Notes under the pieces: model-generated
Told to the model about the DNA's origin: nothing
The model's database searches: none
The model's input: only the letters and a program-made list of their open reading frames with translations
Assembly: GCA_017435645.1 (NCBI GenBank)
Contig: JAFSER010000036.1
Span: 1 to 45,861, forward strand
Source: Clostridium sp.
GTDB taxonomy: Bacteria > Bacillota > Clostridia > Clostridiales > Clostridiaceae
Direction of reading: 5' to 3'
DNA: 45,861 bases
Shown here: in pieces, positions 44,800 to 45,861 of the stretch
Layout: every line of letters begins with the position of its first letter
How positions within the stretch are numbered: position 1 is the first letter of the stretch
Translations under genes and position numbers: made by a program

Positions 44800-45861
44800 T
44801 TACCTCCCAATTTCTTTACTTAAATTCACTGAAACAACTTTTGATATTCCTTTTTCCTCCATTGTAACTCCATACATTACATCACTAGCTTCCATAGTAC
44901 CTTTTCTATGTGTAATAACTATAAACTGTATATTTTCAGAAAAGGCTCTTAAAAATTCTGCATATCTATATACATTTGCATCATCTAAAGCAGCCTCTAT
45001 TTCATCTAATATACAGAATGGAGTAGGTTTCATTTTTAATATAGCAAATAATAAAGCTATAGCAGAAAGTACCTTTTCTCCTCCAGACATTAAATTAATA
45101 TTTTGAAGTTTTTTACCTGGTGGCTGTACATTTATATCTATATTTGCTGTTAATTCATCTCCTTCACCTAAAATAAGTTCTGCATTTCCTCCTTTAAATA
45201 AATCCTTAAAGGTTTCATTAAAGTACTTATTTAAAACAGTAAAGTTTTCTTTAAATAACTCTTGCATTTTTGAAGTCATTTCATTAATAACAGTCATAAG
45301 TTCTTCTTTTGCTTTATTTAAATCTTCTTCTTGAGAAGACATAAATTTATATTTTTCACACACTTCTTCATATTCTGCAATAGCTGCAAGATTAACAGTT
45401 CCTAAAGCTGTAATTTTAGATTTTAATTTTACTATTTCTTCCTTCATCTTAAATGGAACTTCTACTTTAACTGCAATTTCTATTGCTTCAGCTAAAGTTA
45501 AATCTAATTCTTCATTTAACTTTACATAATGATTTTCTTTATCATTTTCTAATTTAGCAAATGAAATTTCTTTTTTATTTAGTTCACTCTCTAAAACTCT
45601 ACTTTCTTCAATTAACTCATTTGCTTCTCCATCTTTTATCTTTAAAGTATCTTTTATAGCTATTCTATTAGCTTCATCAAATTTAAATATCTCTTCTAAA
45701 TTTTTAAGTCTACTATTAAGATTTTTAATAAAAGTTGTCTTTTCTATAATTAAGTTACTTAAGTAATTAATATTATCAGTTTTTTCATTATTATCATTTT
45801 TTAATATTAATATTCTATCTTGTTTTTCTTTTTCTTCTTTTTCTTTTCTTCTTAGTTCTGA
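44800..45861 (-). CDS. smc: Chromosome partition protein Smc (C-terminal part, cut by window)
   Basis: The ATPase of the Smc-ScpAB condensin, which organises newly replicated origins. The frame stays open from its stop at 44800 to the window edge; the 353 residues seen are the C-terminal part of a protein of about 1,200 aa. The edge-proximal portion (about 45450-45861) is highly charged, K/E-rich coiled coil. The C-terminal head has the ABC signature LMSGGEK near 45090 and Walker B FCILDEIEAALDD near 45010, then the ITHRKGTM switch. The N-terminal head lies outside the window. The neighbouring ftsY fits the conserved rnc-smc-ftsY order. Confidence 0.96.
   Translation of the reverse strand, partial: SELRRKEKEEKEKQDRILILKNDNNEKTDNINYLSNLIIEKTTFIKNLNSRLKNLEEIFKFDEANRIAIKDTLKIKDGEANELIEESRVLESELNKKEISFAKLENDKENHYVKLNEELDLTLAEAIEIAVKVEVPFKMKEEIVKLKSKITALGTVNLAAIAEYEEVCEKYKFMSSQEEDLNKAKEELMTVINEMTSKMQELFKENFTVLNKYFNETFKDLFKGGNAELILGEGDELTANIDINVQPPGKKLQNINLMSGGEKVLSAIALLFAILKMKPTPFCILDEIEAALDDANVYRYAEFLRAFSENIQFIVITHRKGTMEASDVMYGVTMEEKGISKVVSVNLSKEIGR

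Noticed and set aside
44324-45106. A 260-codon open frame on the plus strand opposite ftsY and smc
   Set aside because: It is fully antisense to two well-supported genes, has a serine/isoleucine/phenylalanine-rich composition typical of an antisense shadow, and no ribosome binding site or family resemblance.
1-45861. CRISPR array, prophage, insertion sequence, toxin-antitoxin or defence genes
   Set aside because: No spaced direct repeats, transposase, integrase or defence-type protein was seen; every sizeable frame with a ribosome binding site belongs to a conserved housekeeping family.

Overview
The window is a stretch of core chromosome from a low-GC Firmicute, most likely Clostridium sensu stricto (Clostridiaceae). 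This rests on strong AT bias, AGGAGG-type ribosome binding sites, several TTG/GTG starts, PolC-type DNA polymerase III, CodY, RNase HII, a TepA-like ClpP-class protease and a YlmC/YmxH PRC-barrel protein, all in an order familiar from clostridia. The species cannot be named from sequence reading alone. I support 44 protein genes (43 complete; smc is cut by the right window edge). All are on the minus strand except yraN. No tRNA, rRNA, insertion sequence, prophage or CRISPR array is visible.

In the direction of transcription (high to low coordinates): (1) smc-ftsY, then ylxM-ffh-rpsP-khpA, then rimM-trmD, then rplS. This covers chromosome condensation, SRP targeting, ribosome and tRNA maturation. 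(2) rbgA-rnhB, a reversed yraN, then comM-dprA-topA-codY: ribosome assembly, RNase H, DNA uptake/processing, topology and the nutrient-sensing repressor. (3) rpsB-tsf-pyrH-frr-uppS-cdsA, a 329-bp gap with a terminator, then dxr-rseP-ispG-polC: translation, UMP kinase, isoprenoid and lipid precursors, intramembrane proteolysis and replication. (4) A structured leader with a terminator, then rimP-nusA-rnpM-ylxQ-infB-rbfA-nrnA-truB-ribF: the transcription/translation factor operon. (5) rpsO-pnp, then an M16 peptidase gene, ylmC, dapG, tepA, ftsK, rimO and pgsA.

I see no accessory island and no undescribed multi-gene system; the gene content is ordinary. The interest lies in cis-regulatory RNA. 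A promoter-leader-terminator unit precedes rimP. Structured leaders precede rpsB, rpsO and rplS. A hairpin lies between the Shine-Dalgarno and start codon of khpA. Hairpins bury the ribosome binding sites of topA and tepA. A CodY-box-like site overlaps the codY promoter. Terminators sit inside the rpsB-tsf-pyrH-frr-uppS run with too little room downstream for new promoters. Four hairpins contain base pairs that are G-U only when read as minus-strand RNA, which supports the assigned direction.

Starts were re-chosen by ribosome binding site for ftsK, pnp, infB, comM, rplS and rpsP. They differ from the longest open frame.
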